From the NCBI GenBank assembly GCA_017459985.1, contig JAFUBX010000004.1, positions 30,680-94,679 on the forward strand: a stretch of DNA of 64,000 nt, in the 5' to 3' direction. Positions within the stretch are counted from its first letter, which is position 1. Each line of letters starts with the position of its first letter. Below are positions 15,698 to 24,020 of the stretch, one piece after another. The notes below the pieces were generated by a model. The model made no database searches. It was not told the origin of the DNA and saw nothing but the letters and a program-made list of their open reading frames with translations. The position numbers and the translations under genes were made by a program. The DNA is from Parasporobacterium sp. (GTDB lineage: Bacteria; Bacillota; Clostridia; Lachnospirales; Lachnospiraceae).

Positions 15698-17233
15698 ATG
15701 AAGGAGTATTACAAAGTAACAAATGTGCTGGAATATCTGGAGGGATCGGCCAAACGGTTTCCGGATAAGATCGCGTTTGCGGACGAGAAGGAGACGCTGA
15801 CCTTTTCACAGCTGCGGGATGAAGCCATGGGAATCGGAAGCGCCCTGAAGCAGTTTGATCTGCACAAGGATCCGGTCGTAATCCTGATGGACGCCCGTCA
15901 TGTGCCGAATCTGAAGGCTACCATGGGAATCTTATATGCGGGGTGTTTCTATATTCCGCTGGATCCGGCGTCACCGGCAGAACGACTGCAGATCATTTTC
16001 GAAAAACTGGAACCGGCGCTGGTCATCTGTGACGAAAAGGCCCAGGCAGCGAAGGAAGCTCTGGGGGGCACCTACCGGTTTGTTGATTATGAGACGCTGA
16101 CGGACACCGCCATCGATGAAGACTATCTGGAGAGCGTCCGGGCAGAGAGCAATTTCTTTGACCGCCTTTTTATCATGTATACCAGTGGATCCACCGGCGT
16201 TCCGAAGGGCGTGGTCCATACCCACGGACAGATGATCGATTATACCGAATTTACCTACCGGAGATATCCCTTCGATGAGCATACCGTGTTCGGAAACCAG
16301 TCTCCCTTTTTCTACGCCAACTGTCTGCTGGATATTTATCCGCCGCTGGCAGTGGGAGCAACCGTCTATGTGCTGTCCGCTTCTTTGCTGTCCTTCCCGA
16401 AGAAAATGGTGGAAGAGCTTCAGGCAAATAAGATCACGGAACTGTGCATGACTCCGTCCAGCTTCAACGCCATTGCGGAAGCCGGAGTGCTGGAGCCCGG
16501 CTGCCTTCCGGATCTGGAGTTTATCCTGCCCTCCGGAGAAACCATCAACGGCAAGGTTATGAAACAGTGGGAGAGCGCGGCGCCGAAGGCCGGCCGGTTC
16601 TGGAACTTCTACGGAAGCACGGAACTGCTGTCCGCATCCCTGTATAAAGTAGACCGGGATTACGGAGATGATGAAAATGTGCCCTCCGGGATCCCGTACC
16701 GCTGCACCCACATTCTGATCGTGGACGAGGACGGTAAGGAGCTTCCGAGGGGAGAAAAGGGAGAAATGCTGATCCATAATCCCTGGATGTTCTCCGGCTA
16801 TTATAAGGATGACGCCCGTAACGAGGCCTCCTTCGTGGATGATCCGCTGAAACAGGGCTATCACGAGCTGTTCTTCCGTACCGGCGACATGGGGTATCTG
16901 AATGAAAAAGGCGAGCTGGTGGTCGTTGGCCGCAAGGATAACATGATCAAGCACAACGGCTATCGGATGGAACTCGGGGAAGTGGAATTTGCCGCAAAGG
17001 GCATCCGGGGAACCCATGACTGCTGCTGCGTGCATGACAAGGAATCCGGGCGGATCTTCCTGTTCTACACCGGGGAGATCGAAGAGAAGGCCCTGCGGTC
17101 CGAGCTTAAGAGCAAGCTTCCGAAATATGCAATGCCGGAGAAGGTCGTTCATCTGGACAGCATTCCCTACAGTGCCAATGTCAAGGCGGACCGTCTTGCG
17201 CTGGCCCGGATGATTCCGGAACTGGGGGACTGA
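15698..17233 (+). CDS. AMP-binding adenylating enzyme (DltA-like)
   Basis: Adenylate-forming enzyme of 511 residues that activates a carboxylic or amino acid with ATP and would load it on a carrier protein. The P-loop-like core is IMYTSGSTGVPKGVVHTHG (about 160-178), followed by NFYGSTE, FFRTGDMGYLNEKGELVVVGRKDNMIKHNGYRMEL-type blocks and a C-terminal domain with the catalytic lysine probably in NVKADR. The length and layout match DltA (D-alanine--carrier ligase) and free-standing NRPS A domains. It has a GAGGGGG ribosome site before ATG 15698. The carrier, MBOAT and DltD-like genes at 1.3-4.4 kb are its natural partners, although it lies 11 kb away from them. Confidence 0.85.
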   Translation: MKEYYKVTNVLEYLEGSAKRFPDKIAFADEKETLTFSQLRDEAMGIGSALKQFDLHKDPVVILMDARHVPNLKATMGILYAGCFYIPLDPASPAERLQIIFEKLEPALVICDEKAQAAKEALGGTYRFVDYETLTDTAIDEDYLESVRAESNFFDRLFIMYTSGSTGVPKGVVHTHGQMIDYTEFTYRRYPFDEHTVFGNQSPFFYANCLLDIYPPLAVGATVYVLSASLLSFPKKMVEELQANKITELCMTPSSFNAIAEAGVLEPGCLPDLEFILPSGETINGKVMKQWESAAPKAGRFWNFYGSTELLSASLYKVDRDYGDDENVPSGIPYRCTHILIVDEDGKELPRGEKGEMLIHNPWMFSGYYKDDARNEASFVDDPLKQGYHELFFRTGDMGYLNEKGELVVVGRKDNMIKHNGYRMELGEVEFAAKGIRGTHDCCCVHDKESGRIFLFYTGEIEEKALRSELKSKLPKYAMPEKVVHLDSIPYSANVKADRLALARMIPELGD

Positions 17234-17236
17234 CAC

Positions 17237-17255
17237 CCGGCCTTACTGAGGCCGG
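17237..17255. terminator. Hairpin between convergent genes
   Basis: CCGGCCT and AGGCCGG flank a 5-nt loop between the convergent stops of the adenylating enzyme and acyltransferase genes, and the hairpin contains the latter's stop codon. There is no T-run, so a classical intrinsic terminator is not certain. Confidence 0.45.
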
Positions 17256-18409
17256 CGACTCCGGGAGAAGGCGCGTCTGACCAGAGAAATGACGAGGGCA
17301 AGCAGGAGTGAAAATCCGAGACCTGCAAGAAAATAAATCAGGATCATCCGGGGATTGTCCACACAGGCGTAATACAGATACGAATGATACCGTTTGATGC
17401 TGAAGGTACTCAGGAATATGCTGCCGAACCGGGTCTTATACAGGAGACTGAAGATTCCATTCAGAAGAAAGGCACCAAATACATGAAAGGACATGATGTA
17501 TTTGGTGTTTTTTCCTATAAAGACCAGCAGCCGGCTTTTTCCCGGGATGGCGGCGATGAGCCGGCTGATCCTGAGCCACAGGAAGGTGCCGGTCAGGCCT
17601 CCGAGAAAATACGTATATCCGGTATCCCCAAAATCGATCAGGGCGTAAAGGCCGGGGCTCAGAAGGTCATTGCCGGACAGCAGGATCAGCAAAAACTGGA
17701 CTGCGAACAGGATAAGGAAATAAACCGTGCTCGGAAGGGTGTCGATCTGCTCCAGAAATCTGCGGTAGAACAGACCCACCTGCAGGAAAAACAGCATGGC
17801 GGCGGAACGCAGATATACAAGTCCCGTATTGGACACGGATCCGTGGTTATTGATGTAAGATACGGCGATCCCGATCAGAAGCGTGAGCACCAGAAGGACG
17901 ATTTCCCGGGCCAGCTCCTTTTGCAGGATCCGGCAAATCAGGGACCTGAGCAGAACAAAATAAATCTCTGCGATAAACAGGGAGATCAGATACCAGGTCG
18001 GGACGGAGAAGGTGATCAGATACGGCCGGGTCCAGGGGTGCAGGAGCCAGCGCTCCAGGGTAAAGGTCTGGCAGAAAGTGATGCCCCAGTGAACCAGTAC
18101 GGATCCTGCCAGCAAAAAAATCCCATTGATGATATAATAGGGCAGGATCATATTTTTGAGTTTCTTCAGGAAGAACTTTCCGAAGGAGATGAAAAAGCCC
18201 GGCGTTTCCGGAAGATCCCGGTAAAAATAACCGGAGATAAACAGGAAAATAGGCAGATGAAACGAATAATAGGGAAACCATCCGCTGAAGGTGCCGATCT
18301 CCGTGAGATCTGTATATCCGAACCGGATGTGCCCCAGTATTACAAAGGAGATTGCGATCGCGGACAGGATATAAAGTTGATAGCTGGTGTCGGATTTGCT
18401 TTTCGGCAT
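17243..18409 (-). CDS. Acyltransferase-3 family membrane protein
   Basis: Integral membrane protein of 388 residues in the acyltransferase-3 (OafA/NodX/fucose-acetylase) family, which O-acetylates extracellular carbohydrates. It begins with QLYILSAIAISFVILGHI, corresponding to the family's first helix with a conserved histidine, followed by FHLPIFLFISGYFY, a highly diagnostic block, and about nine further helices. ATG 18409 (MPKSKSDT) is chosen: a GGGAGGA ribosome site lies 11-16 bp upstream, while the longer frame to 18445 has no site. It is convergent with the DltA-like gene, and both concern surface modification. Confidence 0.85.
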   Translation of the reverse strand: MPKSKSDTSYQLYILSAIAISFVILGHIRFGYTDLTEIGTFSGWFPYYSFHLPIFLFISGYFYRDLPETPGFFISFGKFFLKKLKNMILPYYIINGIFLLAGSVLVHWGITFCQTFTLERWLLHPWTRPYLITFSVPTWYLISLFIAEIYFVLLRSLICRILQKELAREIVLLVLTLLIGIAVSYINNHGSVSNTGLVYLRSAAMLFFLQVGLFYRRFLEQIDTLPSTVYFLILFAVQFLLILLSGNDLLSPGLYALIDFGDTGYTYFLGGLTGTFLWLRISRLIAAIPGKSRLLVFIGKNTKYIMSFHVFGAFLLNGIFSLLYKTRFGSIFLSTFSIKRYHSYLYYACVDNPRMILIYFLAGLGFSLLLALVISLVRRAFSRSRRPQ

Positions 18410-18557
18410 GATAAGACAGTCCTCCCGGATTGTGCTTGATTCCACAGGATTGTATCATGAGATCCCGGCTGCGTCAAAAACACGGAATCCGTTAGGGAAA
18501 ACCGTAAAAATCCTGTGATGACAGAAAATCTTCTGATGACAGAGACATAAAACATTC

Positions 18558-20441
18558 ATGAAAAAACAAACTACCAAAAAACCCATCGATTATCACAGCA
18601 TTTCCGCCCTGAAGGCCTTTTTTATCCATTATAAAGGCCATCTGGGACTGTTTACTCTGGATATGGTCTGCGCGCTCATCGTGGCGGCCGTGGATCTGCT
18701 GTTTCCGTATGTTTCCAAAAAATGTATGGAGATCTATCTGCCGGAGGGACTGTTCCGGACCTTTTTCCTGGTCATGGCAGTCATCGTGGCGGCCTATATT
18801 CTCCGGTCCGTCCTGTATTATGTAATCACCTACTGGGGACACCGGATGGGCGTTTATATGGAAGCGGACATGCGCAAGGAGGTATTTGACCACATCGAGA
18901 CCCTGAGCTTCAGCTTCTTCGACCAAAACCGCACCGGGCAGCTCATGAGCCGGGTGACCACGGATCTGTTTGAGATCACGGAGCTGGCCCATCACGGGCC
19001 GGAGGATCTGCTGATCTCGGGGATCACCATCATCGGAGCCTTTCTGATCCTGTGTACGGTGGAGTGGAGGCTGGCGGTGATCGTGTTCGCGGCGGTGCCG
19101 GTGTTTGTGATATTTACCGTAATTTTGCGACGGAAAATGGCGGCGGCCAGTGTTAAGGTCAAGGCGAAGACTGCCGAGATCAACACCTCCATCGAATCCG
19201 GATTTTCCGGCATCCGTACCGCCAAGGCATTTGCCATGGAGGCGGAGGAAATCCGCAAATTTGATCATACCAATGAAGAATACGTGGAATCCAAGCGGGG
19301 ATATTACAAAGCCATGGCGGTGTTTCACGGCGGGATGGAATTCGTGCTCAGCATCATGTCGGTCATGGTGATCATGGCCGGGGGATATTTTATCATGAAA
19401 GGATCCCTGGATTATATCGGGCTGGTGACCTTCAGTCTGTACATCTCCACCTTCCTGACGCCGATCCGGAAGCTGGTGGCTTTTGTGGAACAGTATATCG
19501 CCGGCATGGCCGGGTTTAAGCGGTTTCTGGAGATCATGCGGACGGAGCCGGAGATTACGGATGATCCGGACGCGGAAGAGCTGGAACGGGTGGAAGGCCG
19601 GATTGTATTTGACCATGTCAGTTTTTCCTATGATCAGAAAAGGCGGCCGGAATACCAAAGGCACGGGAACGTACCGCCGGGGCAGACAGCCGGCCAGCCG
19701 TCAGAGCATACGGCCGGAGCAGCAGAAGATGCGGTCAGCCAGCCTCCGGTGGAGGTTCTGAAGGAGGTCTCTCTGGACATTCCTGCGGGGAGCTGCTTCG
19801 CCGTGGTGGGTCCCTCCGGCGGCGGCAAGACCACTCTGTGCCATCTGATTCCCCGGTTCTATGATGTGACCGAAGGACGGATCACCATCGACGGCCGGGA
19901 TATCCGTAAAGTCACGCAGCAGTCCCTGAGACGCAACATCGGGATTGTCCAACAGGATGTCTTTATGTTTGCCGGGACGATCTATGAGAATATCGCTTAC
20001 GGAAAACCCGGCGCCACCATGGAGGAGGTCGTGGAGGCTGCCCGGAGGGCGGAGATCCATGAGGAGATCCTTCAGATGCCGGAGGGATATCATTCCTATA
20101 TCGGGGAACGGGGCGTCATGCTTTCCGGCGGCCAGAAACAACGGATCGGGATCGCCAGGGTATTTCTGAAAAATCCGCCTGTGATTATCCTGGATGAGGC
20201 CACCAGCGCCCTGGACAGCGTGACGGAAATGCGGATCCAGAGCGCTTTCAATGAACTGGCGAAGGGCCGGACTTCGGTGATCATTGCCCACCGGCTCAGC
20301 ACCATCCGGGACGCGGACAGGATCGCGGTGATTGATGAGAACCGGATCCTGGAGATGGGCCGGCACGAGGAGCTGATGCAAAAGGATGGGGAATATGCCC
20401 GCATGGTCCGGGCCCAGAGGATCGGAAACGAAGTCAGTTGA
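18558..20441 (+). CDS. ABC transporter, fused permease/ATPase (exporter type)
   Basis: Type-IV half-transporter of 627 residues that would work as a dimer. The N-terminal transmembrane domain has six helices (about 20-340), with SFFDQNRTGQLMSRVTTDL as the conserved coupling segment. The nucleotide-binding domain has Walker A VGPSGGGKTT (about 416-425), signature LSGGQKQR (about 522), Walker B VIILDEATSALD and the switch histidine in IIAHRLSTI. Residues about 365-400 hold an extra Pro/Gln/Ala-rich insertion between the first strands of the NBD, not usual for the family. The next gene, a barnase lipoprotein, starts 33 bp downstream. Substrate unknown. Confidence 0.93.
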   Translation: MKKQTTKKPIDYHSISALKAFFIHYKGHLGLFTLDMVCALIVAAVDLLFPYVSKKCMEIYLPEGLFRTFFLVMAVIVAAYILRSVLYYVITYWGHRMGVYMEADMRKEVFDHIETLSFSFFDQNRTGQLMSRVTTDLFEITELAHHGPEDLLISGITIIGAFLILCTVEWRLAVIVFAAVPVFVIFTVILRRKMAAASVKVKAKTAEINTSIESGFSGIRTAKAFAMEAEEIRKFDHTNEEYVESKRGYYKAMAVFHGGMEFVLSIMSVMVIMAGGYFIMKGSLDYIGLVTFSLYISTFLTPIRKLVAFVEQYIAGMAGFKRFLEIMRTEPEITDDPDAEELERVEGRIVFDHVSFSYDQKRRPEYQRHGNVPPGQTAGQPSEHTAGAAEDAVSQPPVEVLKEVSLDIPAGSCFAVVGPSGGGKTTLCHLIPRFYDVTEGRITIDGRDIRKVTQQSLRRNIGIVQQDVFMFAGTIYENIAYGKPGATMEEVVEAARRAEIHEEILQMPEGYHSYIGERGVMLSGGQKQRIGIARVFLKNPPVIILDEATSALDSVTEMRIQSAFNELAKGRTSVIIAHRLSTIRDADRIAVIDENRILEMGRHEELMQKDGEYARMVRAQRIGNEVS

Positions 20442-20473
20442 AAGAAACCGAAATCAGCAGGAAAGGGAACAAC

Positions 20474-21079
20474 ATGAAACAATACAGAGGATGGAAACGA
20501 ATTGCCGCCGTCATATTACTGGTGGCACTGACCCTGGCAATGGTCAGCGGCTGCTCCGGCGCAGGGAAGAAGCAGAATCCGGCCGCGGCGCAGGAGACCG
20601 CGGTGCAGGAGACCACAGCGCAGGGGACCACAACGACGAAGACGCAGGGAACTGCGGAACGGGAGACCACAACCGCTGCAAAAGCAGGCACTGTGACCGA
20701 AGCGGCCCAGCCGGAGACTTTGAAGATCACGGAGGACGGGGAATATACAGCCGCCCGGGACGTGGCGGAGTATCTGAATCTGTTCGGGCATCTGCCGGAT
20801 AACTATATCACCAAGAATGAAGCGAAGGATCTGGGCTGGGTCAGCAGCAGGGGCAATCTGTGGGATGTGGCTCCGGGAAAATGCATTGGCGGTGATTCCT
20901 TCGGGAACCGGGAAGGCCTTCTGCCGGAAAAGAAGGGACGGAAATATTACGAATGCGATGTCAATTACGAAGGTGGTTACCGGGGAGATGACCGGATCAT
21001 TTTTTCCAATGACGGCATGATCTATTTTACGGGAGATCATTATAACAGCTTCGACCTGCTGTATGGAAAGGAGGACTGA
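20474..21079 (+). CDS. Lipoprotein-anchored barnase-type ribonuclease
   Basis: Protein of 201 residues: a lipoprotein signal peptide with lipobox MVSGC (Cys27), a Thr/Ala/Glu-rich linker (about 28-85), and a barnase domain (about 92-201). LPDNYITKNEA, GWVSSRGNLWDVAPGKCIGG, NREGLLPEKKGRKYYE and GDHYNSFDLLY align residue by residue with Bacillus barnase. The catalytic set is intact: Glu160 (barnase Glu73), Arg170 and Arg174 (Arg83, Arg87) and His189 (His102). ATG 20474 has an AGGAAAGGG ribosome site; the open frame reaches back into the ABC gene. A barstar gene follows after 2 bp. A membrane-tethered rather than freely secreted barnase is unusual. Confidence 0.93.
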   Translation: MKQYRGWKRIAAVILLVALTLAMVSGCSGAGKKQNPAAAQETAVQETTAQGTTTTKTQGTAERETTTAAKAGTVTEAAQPETLKITEDGEYTAARDVAEYLNLFGHLPDNYITKNEAKDLGWVSSRGNLWDVAPGKCIGGDSFGNREGLLPEKKGRKYYECDVNYEGGYRGDDRIIFSNDGMIYFTGDHYNSFDLLYGKED

Positions 21080-21081
21080 AA

Positions 21082-21342
21082 ATGCATGTGATCCTGAATG
21101 CCGGGAAACTGGGGGAGCGGGAAAGCGCCCACGAATATCTGAAGAGCGTTTTTGGCTTTCCGGATTATTATGGAGCCAATCTGGATGCTCTGTACGACTG
21201 TCTGTCTGAAATGGAAGAACTCCATATCCACTTGCTTCATACCAAAGAGGCGGGGCCTTATTTTGAAAAAATCCGTTCTGTGCTGGAGGATCTGGATAAC
21301 GTGATAATTTACGAAATAACGGCACAAACACCTGAAAAATAA
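21082..21342 (+). CDS. Barstar-family ribonuclease inhibitor
   Basis: Protein of 86 residues, close to barstar (89). FPDYYGANLDALYDCLSEM matches the barstar helix-2 region that plugs the barnase active site, where barstar has YYGENLDALWDCLTG; Asp25 in DALYD corresponds roughly to barstar Asp35/Asp39 positions. It has no signal peptide, so it stays in the cytoplasm and would protect the producer from its own barnase before export. The ribosome site GGAGG lies inside the end of the barnase gene and the start is 2 bp after its stop, indicating translational coupling. Confidence 0.93.
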   Translation: MHVILNAGKLGERESAHEYLKSVFGFPDYYGANLDALYDCLSEMEELHIHLLHTKEAGPYFEKIRSVLEDLDNVIIYEITAQTPEK

Positions 21343-21500
21343 ACAAAAATTGTTAACCAAATATAAATTAGGAATCGGCAAACTTGATGCTGGCATTTGA
21401 ATTTGTTAGTATTAAGTTGAGTTATTAGAATCTGACGGTAAACATGCGGCATGAAATCAATGCGGCATGGATTTTGCGTTCTTACGGAAAGAGATCCTAT

Positions 21501-22379
21501 ATGGAAGAGATCCGCCTCAGGGCATGCGGAAAAGTAAATCTGGGACTGGATGTGACGGGCAGAAGACCGGATGGATATCATCTGGTAAGGATGATCATGC
21601 AGACCGTACCGGTCTGGGACGAGATCACGGTCCGGAGGCTTTCTGAAGGGGATGGGCGGATTTTGCTTTCCTGTGATCTTCCGGAGATCCCTTCGGATGA
21701 GCGCAATCTTGCCTGGCGGGCAGCGGATCTGTTCCGGAAAGAGCAGAATGTCACAGCCGGGGTTCAGATCATGATCCGGAAACAGATCCCGGCCGCCGCC
21801 GGAATGGCCGGAGGCTCTGCGGATGCGGCCGGCGTCCTGGAGGCAATGCGGCAGTTGTTTGTTCCGGAGATCCCGGCGGAGGAGATGGACCGGATGGCGC
21901 TGCGTCTTGGTGCGGATGTCCCGTTTTGTCTGCGCAGAGGAACCTATCTGGCGGAGGGGATCGGAGAGAAGCTGACGAAGGTCGGCGATCTTCCGCATTG
22001 CTTTATGGTGATCGTAAAGCCGGACTTCGGAGTGTCCACTCCCTGGGCATATCAGGCGCTGGATGAATACCTGGAACAGTACGGCGCAGATCCGGAAGGA
22101 CTGCATCCTGATATTGACGGGATCATTCAGGCACTTCAGAAAGGGGATCTTCCGGAAACGGCGGCCCATATGGAGAACATCCTGGAACTGCCGGTAGCGC
22201 GGGAGTATCCGGTGATCTCTGAAATTGAAATACACCTGATGGAGGCCGGGGCTCTCAAGGCAGTCATGAGCGGTTCCGGACCGACTGTATTTGGTATCTT
22301 TACGGACGAAAAAAAAGCGAATAAGGCTTTGGAACAAATAGGGGGAGAACGGTATGGCAAATTTAAAGTTGAGTTTTGA
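21501..22379 (+). CDS. ispE: 4-diphosphocytidyl-2-C-methyl-D-erythritol kinase
   Basis: GHMP kinase of 292 residues in the non-mevalonate isoprenoid pathway; it phosphorylates CDP-methylerythritol with ATP. The ATP-binding GHMP motif is IPAAAGMAGGSADAAGVL, preceded by CGKVNLGLDVTGRRPDGYH and followed by LGADVPFCL and MSGSGPTVFGIF. ATG 21501 (MEEIRLRACGKVN) aligns with known starts; the 5' extension to 21444 lacks support. The last 26 bp overlap the GntR-type regulator gene, so they are translated from one transcript, as is common for ispE and a GntR gene in clostridia. Confidence 0.95.
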   Translation: MEEIRLRACGKVNLGLDVTGRRPDGYHLVRMIMQTVPVWDEITVRRLSEGDGRILLSCDLPEIPSDERNLAWRAADLFRKEQNVTAGVQIMIRKQIPAAAGMAGGSADAAGVLEAMRQLFVPEIPAEEMDRMALRLGADVPFCLRRGTYLAEGIGEKLTKVGDLPHCFMVIVKPDFGVSTPWAYQALDEYLEQYGADPEGLHPDIDGIIQALQKGDLPETAAHMENILELPVAREYPVISEIEIHLMEAGALKAVMSGSGPTVFGIFTDEKKANKALEQIGGERYGKFKVEF

Positions 22380-23019
22380 CGAGTATATCCCCTTGAGAGA
22401 TATTGTGTTCAAAACGTTGAGAGAAGCAATTGTTACCGGCGAACTCAAGCCTGGCGAGCGGCTGATGGAAATCAAGCTTGCCAATGAGATGGGAGTCTCC
22501 AGAACGCCTGTCAGAGAGGCGATCCGTAAACTGGAACAGGAGGGCCTGGTTTATCTCACGGCACGAAAGGGTGCGGAGGTGGCTCCGATCAATGCCAAGG
22601 ATCTGAAGGAGGTCCTGGAGATCCGGAAGGCGCTGGAAGGACTGGCCTGCCAGATGGCCTGCCAGAATGCGAAGGAGGAGGATATCCGGACCCTGCAGTC
22701 GATCAATGAGGAGATCGGAAAAGCGATCGAGCTGGGAGACATCGAGCAGATTGCCAGGCTGGACGCCAAATTTCATGATCAGATCTGCATCTGTTCCTCC
22801 AACAGCCAGCTGATCCGGATCCTGAGCCGGCTGAAAGAACATATTTACCGATACAGGCTGGAATATATTGCGGATATTAAAAACAAAAATACCATTATCG
22901 AGGATCACGAGCGGATCATTCAGGACATTGTTAAAAAGAATGAAAAAGCAGTGAAGAAAGACATCGAGCATCATATTGAGATCCAGGAAAAATACATTCT
23001 GAATTCCCTGGGGGCATAG
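22354..23019 (+). CDS. GntR family (FCD-type) transcriptional regulator
   Basis: DNA-binding repressor or activator of 221 residues. The winged helix-turn-helix is at about 18-75 (LREAIVTGELKPGERLMEIKLA...SRTPVREAIRKLEQEGL), the classic GntR signature. An all-helical FCD effector domain follows (about 85-215) with the metal-binding pattern D...H (ARLDAKFHDQI) and later HH residues (DIEHHIEIQ). The ligand is unknown. The ribosome site GGGGGAGAA and ATG 22354 lie inside the end of ispE, so the two are translationally coupled. Confidence 0.95.
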   Translation: MANLKLSFDEYIPLRDIVFKTLREAIVTGELKPGERLMEIKLANEMGVSRTPVREAIRKLEQEGLVYLTARKGAEVAPINAKDLKEVLEIRKALEGLACQMACQNAKEEDIRTLQSINEEIGKAIELGDIEQIARLDAKFHDQICICSSNSQLIRILSRLKEHIYRYRLEYIADIKNKNTIIEDHERIIQDIVKKNEKAVKKDIEHHIEIQEKYILNSLGA

Positions 23020-23094
23020 GGCAATATTCTTCCTTGCATGTTAATTCTTTAAATGATAGAATAACCTGGTGATTTTCGGAAAGGAAGTAGAACA

Positions 23095-23550
23095 ATGCCT
23101 GTTTGGTCGATTATATTATTAATTGTACTGGTACTTTTGATTGCTGCATTTATCGTGCTCATGATCCTGGGCAGGAAGAGGCAGAAGAAACAGGAAGAGC
23201 AGACAGAAGAAATGGCCAAAACGGCCCAGACCCTGTCCCTGTTTATCATTGATATGAAGAAGCTCCGCATGAAGGATTCCGGCCTTCCCAAGGTTGTATT
23301 TGAATCTACCGGCCGGATGGCCAAGCTTGCGAAGATGCCGGTTCTTAAGGTCAAGGCAGGCAATCGTGTCATGAGCCTGATCTGCGACCCGGAGGTGTAC
23401 AAGACACTCCTTCCGAAGCAGGAGATCAAAGCAAAAGTGTCCGGCGTTTATGTGCTCTCCGCCAAGTACGTCCGGGGACCGAAGATCGAAGGCGGCAAGG
23501 ACGCGAACAAACAGAAAAAGGTGGACAAGTTCCTGGACCGGCTCCGCTGA
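23095..23550 (+). CDS. Membrane-anchored hypothetical protein
   Basis: Protein of 151 residues with one N-terminal membrane helix (about 4-25, PVWSIILLIVLVLLIAAFIVLMIL) and a basic, hydrophilic cytoplasmic domain. The domain has a KKLRMKDSGLPKVV and KMPVLKVKAGNRVMSLICDPEVYKTLLPKQEIKAKVSGVYVLSAKYVRG layout that could be a small beta-barrel. A clear AGGAAG ribosome site precedes ATG 23095. I do not recognise a named family with confidence. It lies after the GntR gene on the same strand with 75 bp between. Confidence 0.75.
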   Translation: MPVWSIILLIVLVLLIAAFIVLMILGRKRQKKQEEQTEEMAKTAQTLSLFIIDMKKLRMKDSGLPKVVFESTGRMAKLAKMPVLKVKAGNRVMSLICDPEVYKTLLPKQEIKAKVSGVYVLSAKYVRGPKIEGGKDANKQKKVDKFLDRLR

Positions 23551-24020
23551 CGGAAGGCCGGCACGGCAGGACGGATGGGGACCGCGAAGCCCTGAACGGG
23601 TATTGCCGGGCAGTTTGTGGATATAGAGAAGAGGTTGTGAAAATGAGATTTTTCACAGCCTTTTTTGATGTGACGGGCATGCCGATGGCCTGTGATGAAA
23701 GACCGTTGAGGGCCAGCAGGCTGAAATGTGAAGGGCTGATTAGTCAGTTGAAGGGCATTTCAGATAGATTTACCGCAATGCTGCAATTTTTCGTCAGCCC
23801 TTGTCGAAAAACTCACGCATTGCTGCAACTTTTCGTCAACGAGTCGCTCCGAGAGGCGTTTCTGCCGAAAATCTCACGCATTGCTGCATTTTTTCGGCAA
23901 AATCCGTGCTGAAGAGAGGGCTCTGCCGAAAATCCCACGCAATGCTGCAATTTTTCGTCAGCCCTTGTCAAAAACTTCAAGCATTGCGGAGTATTCCCAT
24001 CCCGCATGACATTCAGAATT
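23551..24020. other. Non-coding region with GCAATGCTGC repeat cluster
   Basis: After the hypothetical membrane protein there is a 470-bp stretch with no credible gene. Bases 23770-23992 are a cluster of GCAATGCTGC-type repeats; 23551-23760 shows nothing recognisable apart from a GGTTGTGAAAATGAG segment. The open frames 23637-23912 and 23801-24043 run through the repeats and are rejected as genes. Confidence 0.75.
23770..23992. repeat. GCAATGCTGCAATTTTTCG repeat cluster (copy 1)
   Basis: Four units, each with (C)GCAWTGCTGCAA followed by TTTTTCG(T/G)CA, start near 23773, 23815, 23876 and 23936; the last three are about 60 bp apart. Units are linked by TGCCGAAAATC or TTGTCGAAAAAC arms that can pair with the following TTTTTCGGCA, giving hairpins with the GCAATGC word in the loop. 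The cluster ends with CAAGCATTGCGGA, the inverted core. A close relative is at 38545-38795. Confidence 0.85.
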
